A stretch of DNA of 64,000 bases. Source: Streptomyces subrutilus (lineage in GTDB: Bacteria; Actinomycetota; Actinomycetes; Streptomycetales; Streptomycetaceae). A program made the translations under genes and the position numbers. This document shows, one piece after another, positions 40,078 through 48,727 of the stretch; the first letter of the stretch is position 1, and every line of letters begins with the position of its first letter. The notes beneath the pieces were generated by a model. It was not told the DNA's origin and ran no database searches. It saw only the letters and a list, made by a program, of their open reading frames with translations. The stretch is taken from positions 6,428,001 through 6,492,000 of the forward strand of contig NZ_CP023701.1 in NCBI RefSeq assembly GCF_008704535.1, given 5' to 3'.

Positions 40078-43000
40078 GGCAGGACCGTCCACTGCTTGAC
40101 GGTGCCGGTGTGGCCGTCGAAGGACACGGCGGCCCGGACGAGCGGGCCGGACAGCAGGTCGATCCGGGTGCCGCCGAGGTGCTCGGTCGCGCCGCCGCTC
40201 CCGGCGGTGACGGTGTAGGTCACCGTCAGCCCGGCCAACTGGGCGGCGGTGGTCAGGCCGCACGGCGCCAGGTCGACCCGGTCGGACACCGGGCCGCGCG
40301 AGCCGGGACGGACCGGCACGTCCAGTGAGCCTCCGGCGCCGGTGCAGGTGCTGCCGGTGAAGTCCACCGACACCTTCACCGACTCCACGTCGCCCTCCTC
40401 GTGGTGCGTCACCTGTAGGACGACGTGGTCGAGCGGTCCGGTCGCGGCCGGCGACTGCGGGGCGTATCCGCCGAGCGTGAGGGACGCCCGGCCACCGCCG
40501 GGGACGGCGGCGTCCGTGACGTCGACGGGCGCGCCCGGAGGCGGGGTCGCGAACCCGGTGATCGCGGCGACCGACGCCGGTTTCGCGATCACGGCCGGAT
40601 AGGTCGTGAACAGCACCGGCTCCGGTGGGATACCGATCACCGGGCGGAGGTACCCGGGGGCCGGGCTGATGCCGAGGGCGATGGTCCGGGCGATGATGCC
40701 CCGGGTGACGACCTGCGAGGCGACCCCGGTCATCGACAGGTCGACGGCAGCGGTCGGCGCGTAGACGGTGCCGTTGATCACCAGGCGGCTGCGCTCGGTG
40801 GCCGTGTCGGCGTCGTCGGTCGACGTCAGCACCGCGCACCGGCCGCCCTCGGTGAGGCAGCCGGACAGGGCCCTGATGGACGGCGCTCGGAACACGATGT
40901 CCAGCTCGACGCCGTCGAGCCGGTCGACGGCGTCGGTACGGCCCGCGCCCAGCCTCGCCGTGTAGTCGACGGCGAGCTCGGACACCTGGGCGCCCTGCGT
41001 GACCCCGCAGGCGCCGAGGTCGACCACGTCGAGACCGAGGGCGCCTTCACGGGCGGTCAGGGCGTGGGTCGCGTCGCAGGCGGTACCGGTGCCGGAGACG
41101 GTCAGCGCGACCGTGGGCGGCGCCGTCGGCGAGGGCGGCGCCGCGGTGGTGTCGTCGTCCTGGTGGGCAACGCGCAGGACCACCTTGTCGATCACCGAGC
41201 CCGCCGGCAGGGGCGGCATCGCGAACGCGCCGAGCCGGATCGACGCCGACGGGGTGGCCGTGGCCAGCGTCGCGGTCGAGGTGGTGGTGTCGATCGCCTG
41301 CGCGTGCCTCGGGTCGGGGAACGCCGCGGCGGTGGGCGTCGCGGTGCTGATCGCGCGGGTGGGCCGTACCGAGACCGGGGGCCGGTGGGCCAGGTCCAGG
41401 GTGACCCCGTCGAGCTGGGCGGTGGCGGCGGCGCTGCCGGCGCCGAGGGCGGCGGTGTAGGTCACGGCCAGGCCGACCAGTTGGGAGGGGTCGGTCAGTC
41501 CGCAGGCGGCGACCAGGTCCAGGGTGTCGGTGGCCAGGGCGCCCTGGTGCACGGCGAGCTTCTGCGAGGCGGTGCAGGAGCGGGGGAGGCCGGGCCCGGT
41601 CAGGGTGACCGCGGCCGTCGGCGGCGGTCCTCCGGCCGCCCCGGGATCGTCGCGGTGGGCGATGTGCAGCAGGGCCCCGTCCAGGACCGAGCCGGGTGCC
41701 ACCGCAGGGGTGTCGTAACCGCCCAGGTCGATGGTGGCGGTCGGCGCGGCGGCCGAGAGCGCGGCACGGGCGGTGCGGGCGCCGTCGATCGCCTGGGCAT
41801 CGGCCGCGGGGACGAACGCCGTCGACTCCGCGCGCGTCGCCGGCCGGGGCGGCGGCGGGTCGTAGACGATGTCGAGCGCCATGCCGTCCAGGGAATGGGT
41901 GCCCGCGGCGCCGCCCGCGTCCAGTCCCGCGGTGTAGGTCGCGGTCAGTCCGGTCAGCTGGGCGGCGTCGGTGATGCCGCACGCCTTCAGGTCGACGCGG
42001 TCGTCGCCCGGCCCGGCCCGCGCGGTGAGCGGCAGGCCGGTACAACGGCCGCCGCCGCCCGCGGGGGTGACGTCGATTCCGGGCGCCGCCGCGTCGCCGG
42101 TCTCCTGATGGGCCACCCGCAGCACGGCGGAGCGGATCGTCGACCCCGGCGGCAGGGGCGGCCGGCCGAACCCGGCCAGGGTGATCGACGCGGACGGCGC
42201 CGCCGCGGTCAGAGCGGCGCCGGCCACCGACGGTGCCGGCTGTTCGCCGATCTCCAGGGCGTTGCGGGGATCGGTGCCGGCAGCGGTGAACCCGGTCGAT
42301 GCGGTCACGGCGGTCGGCTTGAACGTGGTCGGCGTGCGGTAGGCGACCTCCAGCCAGATGCCGTCCAGGCGTTCCGTGGCGGTGGCGCCGTCGGGGTCCA
42401 GCGTCGCGGCGTAGGTCACGGTCAGGCCCGTGAGCCGGCCCGGGTCGGTGAGCCCGCACGCGCCCAGCAGGTCGATCGGGGGATCCGTGGCGAGCGCCGT
42501 GTTCCGGGGCAGGTCGTCGGTGCGGCAGGTGTCCCCGCCGACGGCGGTGGTGACCTTCACCGCGCCCGGGGCGGTCAGATCGCCGGCGTCCTCGTGCCTG
42601 ACGCGCAGCGTCGCGCCGCTGATGACCGAGCCGGGCGGCACGCGCGGGGTGAAGCCGGCGAACTGCATCGAGGCCGACCGGCGCTTCGCCGGGTCGAGGA
42701 CGGCGTCGGCCGTACAGCTCGCGGTGCCCGTGGGCTGTGCACACCCGGGCAGCGTCGGCCGTTCGCCACCGGTCAGGGCGTGGCCGGGGTCGGCGAAGCC
42801 GGTGTTGGCGGCCACCGCTGTCGGCTTCAGCGCGTGGGACGGCTTCGGCGGTTGGACCCCGTACACCGCGACCTGCTGGGCGCCCGGGGTCACCGGGGCG
42901 CACAGTTCCACGTGTCCGCGGTCGACCTGCAGCCGGCTGCCGCCGCCCATCATCACCTCGACGCCTTCGCGCCGCGTCGTGTCGCAGCCGCCCGGGACGG

Positions 43001-43898
43001 GGACGGTCGGGCGGGTGGGGGCCCCGGGATCCCAGCCCGCCCGCGTGCCGCCGACCACGCTGACGGTGGGGTCGTCGACCGTCCAGGCCGCGGCGCCGCC
43101 GGTGAAGGTGAAGTCGAGGTAGTACAGGCCCGGTTGCAGCCAAACGACGACGTCGGGGCAAGCGCCGCCGGTGAGGCGGGTGAGGGCTCGGGCGTCGTCG
43201 TAGTAGCCGGGCTGCAACCGCACCAGCCAGGAACCGGGACCGGGGCACGCGGGCACCGTCTGCCGGACCGGGACGGCCGTGGCGGGCGGGGTGTAGTCCG
43301 GGTCCGCGCCCGCGACCTCGTCGGCGGGAGCCGGCGGGGTGTCGTTGGCGCAGCCGTGCGCGTACGGCTGCGCGGTCGGGGGCAACGGGGTCTGCGACAC
43401 GGCACCGGAGCAGTCGCCGACGGCGGACACGTCGCCCGAGACCGCCATCGAGGCGCCGGCGCCGGAGGTGATGTTCGCGTGGGAGAAGACGCTGCCCTGC
43501 ACGCGCAGGCCGGGCGCGGTCACGTTGATCCCGTCCTGCGCCCCCCGGCCCAGGCTGCGCAGCGCGTCCTGCGGTTGGGTCGCGCGCGTGGCCGCGGCGG
43601 AGGCGTTGAGAGGGTCGCAGTGGACGATCATCCGCTGGCCGTTGATGGGCGGGGCGGTGTAGTCGGCGCACGGGTTGCCCTGCGAGAAGTTCTTGATCGC
43701 GAGCTGTGTGGCACCGTCCGCGCCGTAGTTCCGCTTTCCTTGGGCGACGTACGCGCTCGCGGCCTTCAGCCCCGTGCCGGCGAAGGCCAGGACCGACACG
43801 GTGATCACGCTGAAGACGGTGATGAAGGCCAGCGCGAGGATCAGTGACGCGCCCTGCTCGTCGTGGCGCGGGCGGCGCGGAACGGGACGGCCGGTCAT
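40074..43898 (-). CDS. Giant PilX-like pilus protein with five beta repeats
   Basis: 1274 residues. The N-terminus DEQGASLILALAFITVFSVITVSVLAFAG is prepilin-like (Gly then a hydrophobic helix) but lacks Glu at +5, as PilX-type minor pilins may. Residues ~45-400 hold paired-Cys segments (CADYTAPP; CDPLNA; CPGPGSWLV). Five repeats of ~150 residues start near 413, 574, 726, 889 and 1144, each with the P.GS.I..A.LRV.H.. strand, a Cys-containing loop, CGL(T/D) and LTGL.VTYTA.L. Most minor pilins are under 250 residues, so this looks like an adhesin carried on the pilus. Coupled at both ends by ATGA overlaps. Confidence 0.75.
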   Translation of the reverse strand: MTGRPVPRRPRHDEQGASLILALAFITVFSVITVSVLAFAGTGLKAASAYVAQGKRNYGADGATQLAIKNFSQGNPCADYTAPPINGQRMIVHCDPLNASAAATRATQPQDALRSLGRGAQDGINVTAPGLRVQGSVFSHANITSGAGASMAVSGDVSAVGDCSGAVSQTPLPPTAQPYAHGCANDTPPAPADEVAGADPDYTPPATAVPVRQTVPACPGPGSWLVRLQPGYYDDARALTRLTGGACPDVVVWLQPGLYYLDFTFTGGAAAWTVDDPTVSVVGGTRAGWDPGAPTRPTVPVPGGCDTTRREGVEVMMGGGSRLQVDRGHVELCAPVTPGAQQVAVYGVQPPKPSHALKPTAVAANTGFADPGHALTGGERPTLPGCAQPTGTASCTADAVLDPAKRRSASMQFAGFTPRVPPGSVISGATLRVRHEDAGDLTAPGAVKVTTAVGGDTCRTDDLPRNTALATDPPIDLLGACGLTDPGRLTGLTVTYAATLDPDGATATERLDGIWLEVAYRTPTTFKPTAVTASTGFTAAGTDPRNALEIGEQPAPSVAGAALTAAAPSASITLAGFGRPPLPPGSTIRSAVLRVAHQETGDAAAPGIDVTPAGGGGRCTGLPLTARAGPGDDRVDLKACGITDAAQLTGLTATYTAGLDAGGAAGTHSLDGMALDIVYDPPPPRPATRAESTAFVPAADAQAIDGARTARAALSAAAPTATIDLGGYDTPAVAPGSVLDGALLHIAHRDDPGAAGGPPPTAAVTLTGPGLPRSCTASQKLAVHQGALATDTLDLVAACGLTDPSQLVGLAVTYTAALGAGSAAATAQLDGVTLDLAHRPPVSVRPTRAISTATPTAAAFPDPRHAQAIDTTTSTATLATATPSASIRLGAFAMPPLPAGSVIDKVVLRVAHQDDDTTAAPPSPTAPPTVALTVSGTGTACDATHALTAREGALGLDVVDLGACGVTQGAQVSELAVDYTARLGAGRTDAVDRLDGVELDIVFRAPSIRALSGCLTEGGRCAVLTSTDDADTATERSRLVINGTVYAPTAAVDLSMTGVASQVVTRGIIARTIALGISPAPGYLRPVIGIPPEPVLFTTYPAVIAKPASVAAITGFATPPPGAPVDVTDAAVPGGGRASLTLGGYAPQSPAATGPLDHVVLQVTHHEEGDVESVKVSVDFTGSTCTGAGGSLDVPVRPGSRGPVSDRVDLAPCGLTTAAQLAGLTVTYTVTAGSGGATEHLGGTRIDLLSGPLVRAAVSFDGHTGTVKQWTVLP

Positions 43899-44419
43899 GA
43901 CGCGCTCGATCGCCGGACGGCCGTGAGGTCCGTCCGGGGCGCGCCGGGTTCGCTCTGCACGGTCAGCGTTACCTCCATGGGCGAGGTGCACGAGGTCTCG
44001 GCACCGCAGCTCAGAACCACCGGACGGGTCGACGGGGCGTTGCCGAACCGGCCCAGCGTCGTGGTGACGACGCCCGTGTCGGTGCACTTCACCCGGCTGA
44101 GGGCGCCGGTCGGCCGGTCGTAGGTGTAGACCACGTCGGTGCCGGGCCGGCTCAGGTGGACGATCACGTCGGCGACGCCGCACGCCGGCTCGGTCGTGAC
44201 GGTGTCCGCGCTGTGCACGTCGCCGTAGAAGTAGCGGCCCAGCGTCCCCACCGCGCCGGTGGCGGCCACCCGCTTCCCGGTGCCCGCGGTGAACCGCAGT
44301 CCGAGGATGATCGCCGTGGGCAGCAGTGCCCCGATGATGCCCATGACGACGATCGTGACCATCAACTCGGTCAGGGTGAACCCCGACTCCGCTCGGCCGT
44401 CCGGCCGTTGCGTCGTCAT
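43895..44419 (-). CDS. Prepilin-type N-methylation protein (minor pilin)
   Basis: 174 residues. RAESGFTLTELMVTIVVMGIIGA is a canonical class III signal (G|FTLTE, Glu at +5) followed by the pilin helix. The globular part has two Cys pairs (EPACGVAD; SCGAETSC), with beta segments such as VIVHLSRPGTDVVYTYD. It is likely a PilW/PilJ-type minor pilin priming assembly. ATG/TGA overlaps tie it to both neighbours. Confidence 0.85.
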   Translation of the reverse strand: MTTQRPDGRAESGFTLTELMVTIVVMGIIGALLPTAIILGLRFTAGTGKRVAATGAVGTLGRYFYGDVHSADTVTTEPACGVADVIVHLSRPGTDVVYTYDRPTGALSRVKCTDTGVVTTTLGRFGNAPSTRPVVLSCGAETSCTSPMEVTLTVQSEPGAPRTDLTAVRRSSAS

Positions 44420-44850
44420 GACAGCATCGCCTCCCGCTTGACCACTTCGAGCGTCACGTCCCTGACGGGGCGTGGGCCGGTCGCGTGCACCGTGAGGGTC
44501 ACCTTCTGCACTCCGGTATCGGCCGCCGGGCAGGACGGGCCGAACGCACCCACCCCGTCCCAGTACGCGATCGTGACGCTCACGGTGTATCCGGCCGGCG
44601 GCGCCGGAGTCTCGTACCCACCGGCGCAGGGCACGTACGGGTCGCCGACGACCTTCTCGGCGGCGTTGCGGACGATCGAGTCGGCGCCGGTCAGCTTCTG
44701 CTGCGTGACCGAGCTGATGACGGCGGTGCCCATGCCTCCGAGGATGGCCACGAAGGCGACCCCCATGAGCACCACGGCGACGAGAACCTCGATCAGCGTC
44801 TCGCCCTCCTCGCCGCGGCGGCGCCGCGGGCGGCGTGCCGGGCCGGTCAT
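44416..44850 (-). CDS. Prepilin-like minor pilin (PilV/GspI-type)
   Basis: 144 residues. After a basic leader (RRPRRRRGEEG) comes ETLIEVLVAVVLMGVAFVAILGGM, a GspI/PilV-like prepilin helix with Glu at +5 but Glu rather than Phe at +1. The globular part has three Cys. The start overlaps the pilC stop by 4 nt. Confidence 0.8.
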   Translation of the reverse strand: MTGPARRPRRRRGEEGETLIEVLVAVVLMGVAFVAILGGMGTAVISSVTQQKLTGADSIVRNAAEKVVGDPYVPCAGGYETPAPPAGYTVSVTIAYWDGVGAFGPSCPAADTGVQKVTLTVHATGPRPVRDVTLEVVKREAMLS

Positions 44851-46058
44851 TGGACCTCGACCTGGCTGTAGACGCCGTAGATCGCCGAAAGGAGGGCGAC
44901 GGCCACGAACCCCACGACGACACCGACCAGGATCACCACAGTCGGCTCGAACAGGCTGGTCAGCCGCTTGAGTTTGTGCTGCAGTTCCTTCTCGTAGAAC
45001 TCCGAGACGTTTTCGAGCTGGTCGTCGAGGGTGCCGGTCTCCTCCCCCACACGCATCATCTGGGTGACCGCCCCGGGGAAGAGCTTGGTGCGGGCGATCG
45101 GCCGGGAGATGCCGCCGCCTTCCAGCATCTCGATCCGGGCCGTCCCGATGGACCGTTCGTACACCAGGTTGTTGGCGCCCGCGCTGGCCAGGCCGAGCGC
45201 CTCCGGAATGGGCACGCCGGCCTTGATCATCGAGGTCAGGATGCGGCAGAACCGTTCGATGACCATGAAGCGGACCACGTCGCCGACCACCGGCGTCGCC
45301 AGCAGGAAGCGGTCGCGCAGCAGCCGTCCCCGCTCGGTCCGCAAACCGGCGACCAGTGCCGCGACGAGCACGACGAGGACGCCGAGGATGACCGGGTACC
45401 AGGCCGTGACGAAGTCGGTGAAGCCCAGCAGCATCCGCGTCGGCAGGGGCAGTTCCGCGTTGAAGGACGCGAAGAACACCTTGAAGCGCGGCAGCACGAA
45501 GACGACGAGGACGAGGACGACGGCGACGGCCAGACCCATCACCAGGCTCGGATAGGTCAGGGCGGAGCGGATGCTGCGCCGGCCCTCGACGTCGCGCTCG
45601 ATGTAGCGGCCCAACTGGGCCATCACCACGTCGAGCTCACCGGTCGCCTCTGCCGAGCGCAGGACGGAGATGTAGAACGGCGGGAGCGCCGCGGTGTGGA
45701 CGGCCATCGCGCCGGCGAAGCTCTCGCCGAACCGCAGCGAGTCCATGACGTCGACGAGCACCTGGCCCAGCTTCTTGTCCCTGGTCTCGGCGCGGATGAT
45801 CTCCAGGGCGTCCAGGATGGGCACTCCGGCCTTGATGAAGGCGGCCATCTGGCGCGAGAAGTTGCTCAGCTCGACCGGGTCGACCTTCTTCGCGGTGAGT
45901 TCGAGCTGCAGCAGGTTGCGGCCCGCCGCCCTGACCGACTGCACGTCGTAGCCCTGCCGGGTCAGGCTGTCGGTCACGCCGTCGACACTGGAGCCCTTGA
46001 GCACGCCGGCGGCCCGCTTCCCGTCCGGGCCGAGCGCGACGTACTTGAAGGTGGCCAT
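44847..46058 (-). CDS. pilC: Type IV pilus inner-membrane platform protein PilC
   Basis: 403 residues of the T2SS-F/PilC family. Two cytoplasmic helical-bundle repeats (FSRQMAAFIKAGVPILDALEII and ERFCRILTSMIKAGVPIPEALGL) alternate with three membrane helices (VVLVLVVFVLP; VILGVLVVLVAALVA; VVILVGVVVGFVAVALLSAIYGVY). It couples the PilB/PilT motors to pilin polymerisation. The first 60 residues resemble the usual PilC N-terminal beta region. Confidence 0.95.
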   Translation of the reverse strand: MATFKYVALGPDGKRAAGVLKGSSVDGVTDSLTRQGYDVQSVRAAGRNLLQLELTAKKVDPVELSNFSRQMAAFIKAGVPILDALEIIRAETRDKKLGQVLVDVMDSLRFGESFAGAMAVHTAALPPFYISVLRSAEATGELDVVMAQLGRYIERDVEGRRSIRSALTYPSLVMGLAVAVVLVLVVFVLPRFKVFFASFNAELPLPTRMLLGFTDFVTAWYPVILGVLVVLVAALVAGLRTERGRLLRDRFLLATPVVGDVVRFMVIERFCRILTSMIKAGVPIPEALGLASAGANNLVYERSIGTARIEMLEGGGISRPIARTKLFPGAVTQMMRVGEETGTLDDQLENVSEFYEKELQHKLKRLTSLFEPTVVILVGVVVGFVAVALLSAIYGVYSQVEVQ

Positions 46059-46145
46059 GTGCCGATGCCCTCCTGGCTTCCGGTGTCGGGGGTTCGCTTC
46101 GTCGGTGTCCGGGTGCGGCGTCCGGCGCGCGGGGCGCCGGGCCGT

Positions 46146-47987
46146 CTAGACCACGTACACGCTGGACATGATCTCGGCGATGGTCGTGGTGCCCTCCTCG
46201 ACCAGCCGGACGCCTCCGTCCAGGAGGCTGTCCATGTGCTCCTCGCGCGCGGCCTTGCGCAGGCTGTCGATCGGCGCCTTCTCGACGAGCAGCCGCTTGA
46301 CCGCGTCGCTCATCACGAGCAGTTCGAAGACGCCGATCCGCTCCTGGTAGCCGGTCCGGGAGCAGAAGTTGCAGCCCCGGCCCTGCCAGAAACCGGCGTC
46401 GGTCGAACCGCCGGCCTTGGCGAAGAAGGCCAGTTCGTCCACGCCCGGCCGGTAGGGCTCGCGGCACTGATCGCAGATCCGCCGCACCAGTCGCTGGCTG
46501 ACCACCCCGGAGACCGTGGAGGTGATCAGGAACGGCTCGATGCCCATGTCGGCGAACCGGTGCAGGGCGGAGCAGGCGTCGCCGGCGTGGATGGACGACA
46601 GGACGAAGTGGCCGGTGAGGGCGGATTCGACCGCGATCCGCGCCGTCTCGGCGTCTCGGATCTCGCCCACCAGGATCACGTCGGGGTCCTGCCGGAGGAT
46701 CGAGCGCAGCCCGGTCGCGAACGAGATGCCCGCCTGGTCGTTGATCTGGATCTGGTTGACCGACGGGAACACGTACTCCACCGGGTCTTCGATGGTGGTG
46801 ATGTTGCGCTCGCTCTGGTTCAGCTCGCCCAGCGTGGCGTACAGGGTGGTCGTCTTGCCGCTGCCGGTCGGTCCGGCGCAGGCGACCATGCCGTACGGGG
46901 AGCGCAGCAGGGACGCGAACCGTTCGTAGGTCGCGGGGGGCATGCCGAGCTCGCCCAGCCGGAACAGGGTGCGGTTGCTGTCGAGCAGTCGCAGCACCGC
47001 CTTCTCGCCCCAGATGGTGGGGGTGGTCGCGACCCGGATGTCGACCGGCCTGCCGTCGATCTCGGTGGCGATCTGCCCGTCCTGCGGGCGCCGCCGGTCG
47101 ACGATGTTCATGTTGGCCATGATCTTGATCCTGCTGACCAGCGACGGACCCATGCTCTCCGGCAGGCTGAGCACGTCGTGCAGCGCACCGTCGATGCGGT
47201 ACCGGACCCGGACCCGGTCGGCGTGCGGTTCGACGTGGATGTCCGAGGCCCGGTCGCGCAGGCCCTGGGTCAGCATGAGGTTGACCAGGTGCACGACCGG
47301 CGCGTCCTCGCTCACCACCCGGGCCCCGGAGCCGGCGTTGCGGCCGGTCTCGGTCGCCTCGAAGGCCTCGACCAGGCTGCCGACGCCGGACAGCGCCCGG
47401 TAGGTGCTGTCGATCGAGCGCCGGATGTCCGAGGGAGCCGCGATCGCCAACTGCACCCGGTCCGGCGCGACGGCACGGCCGACCTCGTCGAGCACGCGCG
47501 GGTCGGCCGGGTCGCCCGCCGCGACCACCAGCGTGCCCTCGGCCCGCCGCACGCCGACGACGCCCAGCGAACGGGCCAGCGCCTCGGGCACCCGGGCGGC
47601 CGCCTCGGGATCGGGTTCGCTCTGGCGCAGGTCGACGACCGGGACGCCGAGTTGGACCGACAGCACCTCGATCAGTGACCGCTCGTCGACCATGCCGATT
47701 TCGACCAGCAGGGCGCCGAGCCGCTTGCCCGACGCCGACTGCTGCAGGAGCGCCTCGTCCACCTGCGCAGGGGTGAGCAGCCCGCGCTGCACCAGCAGTT
47801 CCCCCATGCGCTGCCGCTTCCGTCCCGCGGGGGAGGACTGCTCCGCGCCGGACGTCGCGTCCCCGACCGGTTCGTCGGCCGGGACCGGAGACGGCGCGGG
47901 GCCGCGGACTCCAGCGGGCAGGGTGCCGTCCTCGCCCGCAGGACCGGTCGCCGCCGCGCGGCGCCGGAGAAAACGGCCATTCGCCAA
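46146..47987 (-). CDS. pilB: Type IV pilus assembly ATPase PilB (GspE family)
   Basis: 613 residues. N-terminal MshEN-type domain (MGELLVQRGLLTPAQVDEALLQQSASGKRLGALLVEIG core), a second N-domain, then the motor: Walker A CAGPTGSGKTTTLYATL, Asp box TTIEDPVEYVFP, Walker B DVILVGEIRDAETA, His box SSIHAGDACSALHRF. The tetra-Cys zinc site CDQC and CNFC is typical of extension ATPases. It powers pilus assembly; first gene of the operon. I chose TTG at 47987 because AAAGGGG lies 8 nt before it. A GTG at 47996 sits on top of that sequence, and the frame is open to 48095. Confidence 0.93.
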   Translation of the reverse strand: MANGRFLRRRAAATGPAGEDGTLPAGVRGPAPSPVPADEPVGDATSGAEQSSPAGRKRQRMGELLVQRGLLTPAQVDEALLQQSASGKRLGALLVEIGMVDERSLIEVLSVQLGVPVVDLRQSEPDPEAAARVPEALARSLGVVGVRRAEGTLVVAAGDPADPRVLDEVGRAVAPDRVQLAIAAPSDIRRSIDSTYRALSGVGSLVEAFEATETGRNAGSGARVVSEDAPVVHLVNLMLTQGLRDRASDIHVEPHADRVRVRYRIDGALHDVLSLPESMGPSLVSRIKIMANMNIVDRRRPQDGQIATEIDGRPVDIRVATTPTIWGEKAVLRLLDSNRTLFRLGELGMPPATYERFASLLRSPYGMVACAGPTGSGKTTTLYATLGELNQSERNITTIEDPVEYVFPSVNQIQINDQAGISFATGLRSILRQDPDVILVGEIRDAETARIAVESALTGHFVLSSIHAGDACSALHRFADMGIEPFLITSTVSGVVSQRLVRRICDQCREPYRPGVDELAFFAKAGGSTDAGFWQGRGCNFCSRTGYQERIGVFELLVMSDAVKRLLVEKAPIDSLRKAAREEHMDSLLDGGVRLVEEGTTTIAEIMSSVYVV

Positions 47988-48062
47988 GGAACCCACCCCT
48001 TTCGCGCATCCAGAGCAACGGCCGACCGTTCGCCTCGGGTGGATCCGCAGTACTGTCAGCCG

Positions 48063-48084
48063 CTGATTAGTCAGCTGCACACTA
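48063..48084 (-). promoter_or_regulatory. pilB-side promoter -10 and palindrome
   Basis: Minus strand: -10 TAGTGT (48079-48084), then the imperfect palindrome CTGACTAATCAG (48063-48074) at the expected transcription start. A nearly identical block lies on the plus strand before the major pilin. Confidence 0.55.
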
Positions 48085-48132
48085 CAGCACGCCATCAGGC
48101 TCGCATCTGCGCCGCCTTCGGGGCATCGCCCC

Positions 48133-48176
48133 TTGTAAGTGCACTTTCGGCTCAGTAGTCTACGGCTGATTAATCA
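48133..48176 (+). promoter_or_regulatory. Major-pilin promoter with a palindrome over the start site
   Basis: -35 TTGTAA (48133-48138), a 17-nt spacer, and -10 TAGTCT (48156-48161). The perfect palindrome TGATTAATCA (48167-48176) covers the predicted start of transcription, a good repressor position. The 5' UTR would be about 60 nt. Confidence 0.7.
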
Positions 48177-48229
48177 AGCTGTTACTAACGCTCGGTCGTG
48201 TGTGGGCCGGTCGCCGTAGATGGAGAAAG

Positions 48230-48616
48230 ATGTTCACAAACCTGCAAGGAAAGTTGCGCCGGCGCATGCGTGCGCCGAGCGAGACGGCGGAGGCCGGCTT
48301 CACGCTCATCGAGCTTCTCGTGGTCATCGTGATCCTCGGCGTCCTGTCCGCCATCGTCGTCTTCTCCGTCCGCGGCATCAACGACAAGGGCCAGGGCGCG
48401 GCGTGCAAGACCGACAAGTCCACGATCGAGACCGCGGAGGAGGCGTACTTCGCCACTGACGGCCGCAACACGTACGGCACGGTGGACGACCTGAAGAATG
48501 CGGGGTTCCTGTCCGCCGTTTCCAACTGGTACCAGGTTCTCGACACGAGCCCCACCAAGTACACCGTGACGCGGATCCCCAATGTCGACGGCGAGCCGCC
48601 CAACCCCTGCCCCTGA
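48230..48616 (+). CDS. Type IV major pilin
   Basis: 128 residues. The prepilin signal ends ETAEAG, followed by FTLIELLVVIVILGVLSAI, the class III processing site with Phe at +1 and Glu at +5. The short globular part (AEEAYFATDGRNTYGTVDDLKNAGFL) with a C-terminal PNPCP and one further Cys (GAACKT) resembles Gram-positive and T2SS major pilins. Its N-terminal 85 residues are nearly repeated in the pilin-propeller fusion 6.7 kb downstream. GGAG precedes the ATG. Confidence 0.9.
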   Translation: MFTNLQGKLRRRMRAPSETAEAGFTLIELLVVIVILGVLSAIVVFSVRGINDKGQGAACKTDKSTIETAEEAYFATDGRNTYGTVDDLKNAGFLSAVSNWYQVLDTSPTKYTVTRIPNVDGEPPNPCP

Positions 48617-48659
48617 CGCGGGAGCCGTCGCCGGTCGTCGCAGGCCGGCGGTCGAGACG

Positions 48660-48688
48660 GCCGGGTGGCGCCGTACGCGCCACCCGGC
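48660..48688 (+). terminator. Terminator hairpin after the major pilin
   Basis: A perfect 11-bp inverted repeat, GCCGGGTGGCG / CGCCACCCGGC, with a 7-nt loop, between the pilin stop codon and pilD. It would let pilin be made in excess of the peptidase. Confidence 0.75.
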
Positions 48689-48727
48689 GCTGGCGCACGG
48701 CGCGCACGCTACGGCAGCATTGCGTCC

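Noticed and set aside
40425..43847. An 1140-residue open frame on the plus strand opposite the giant PilX-like gene
   Set aside because: Gly/Arg-rich low-complexity translation mirroring the repeats of the real gene. The minus-strand frame has a prepilin signal and coupled neighbours.
38965..48616. Treating the locus as a type II secretion or Tad system
   Set aside because: A PilT-type retraction ATPase with its C-terminal motif, the PilB tetra-Cys site and a stand-alone PilD point to a type IVa-like pilus. No Tad-specific CpaF/TadB/TadC or secretin genes are seen.
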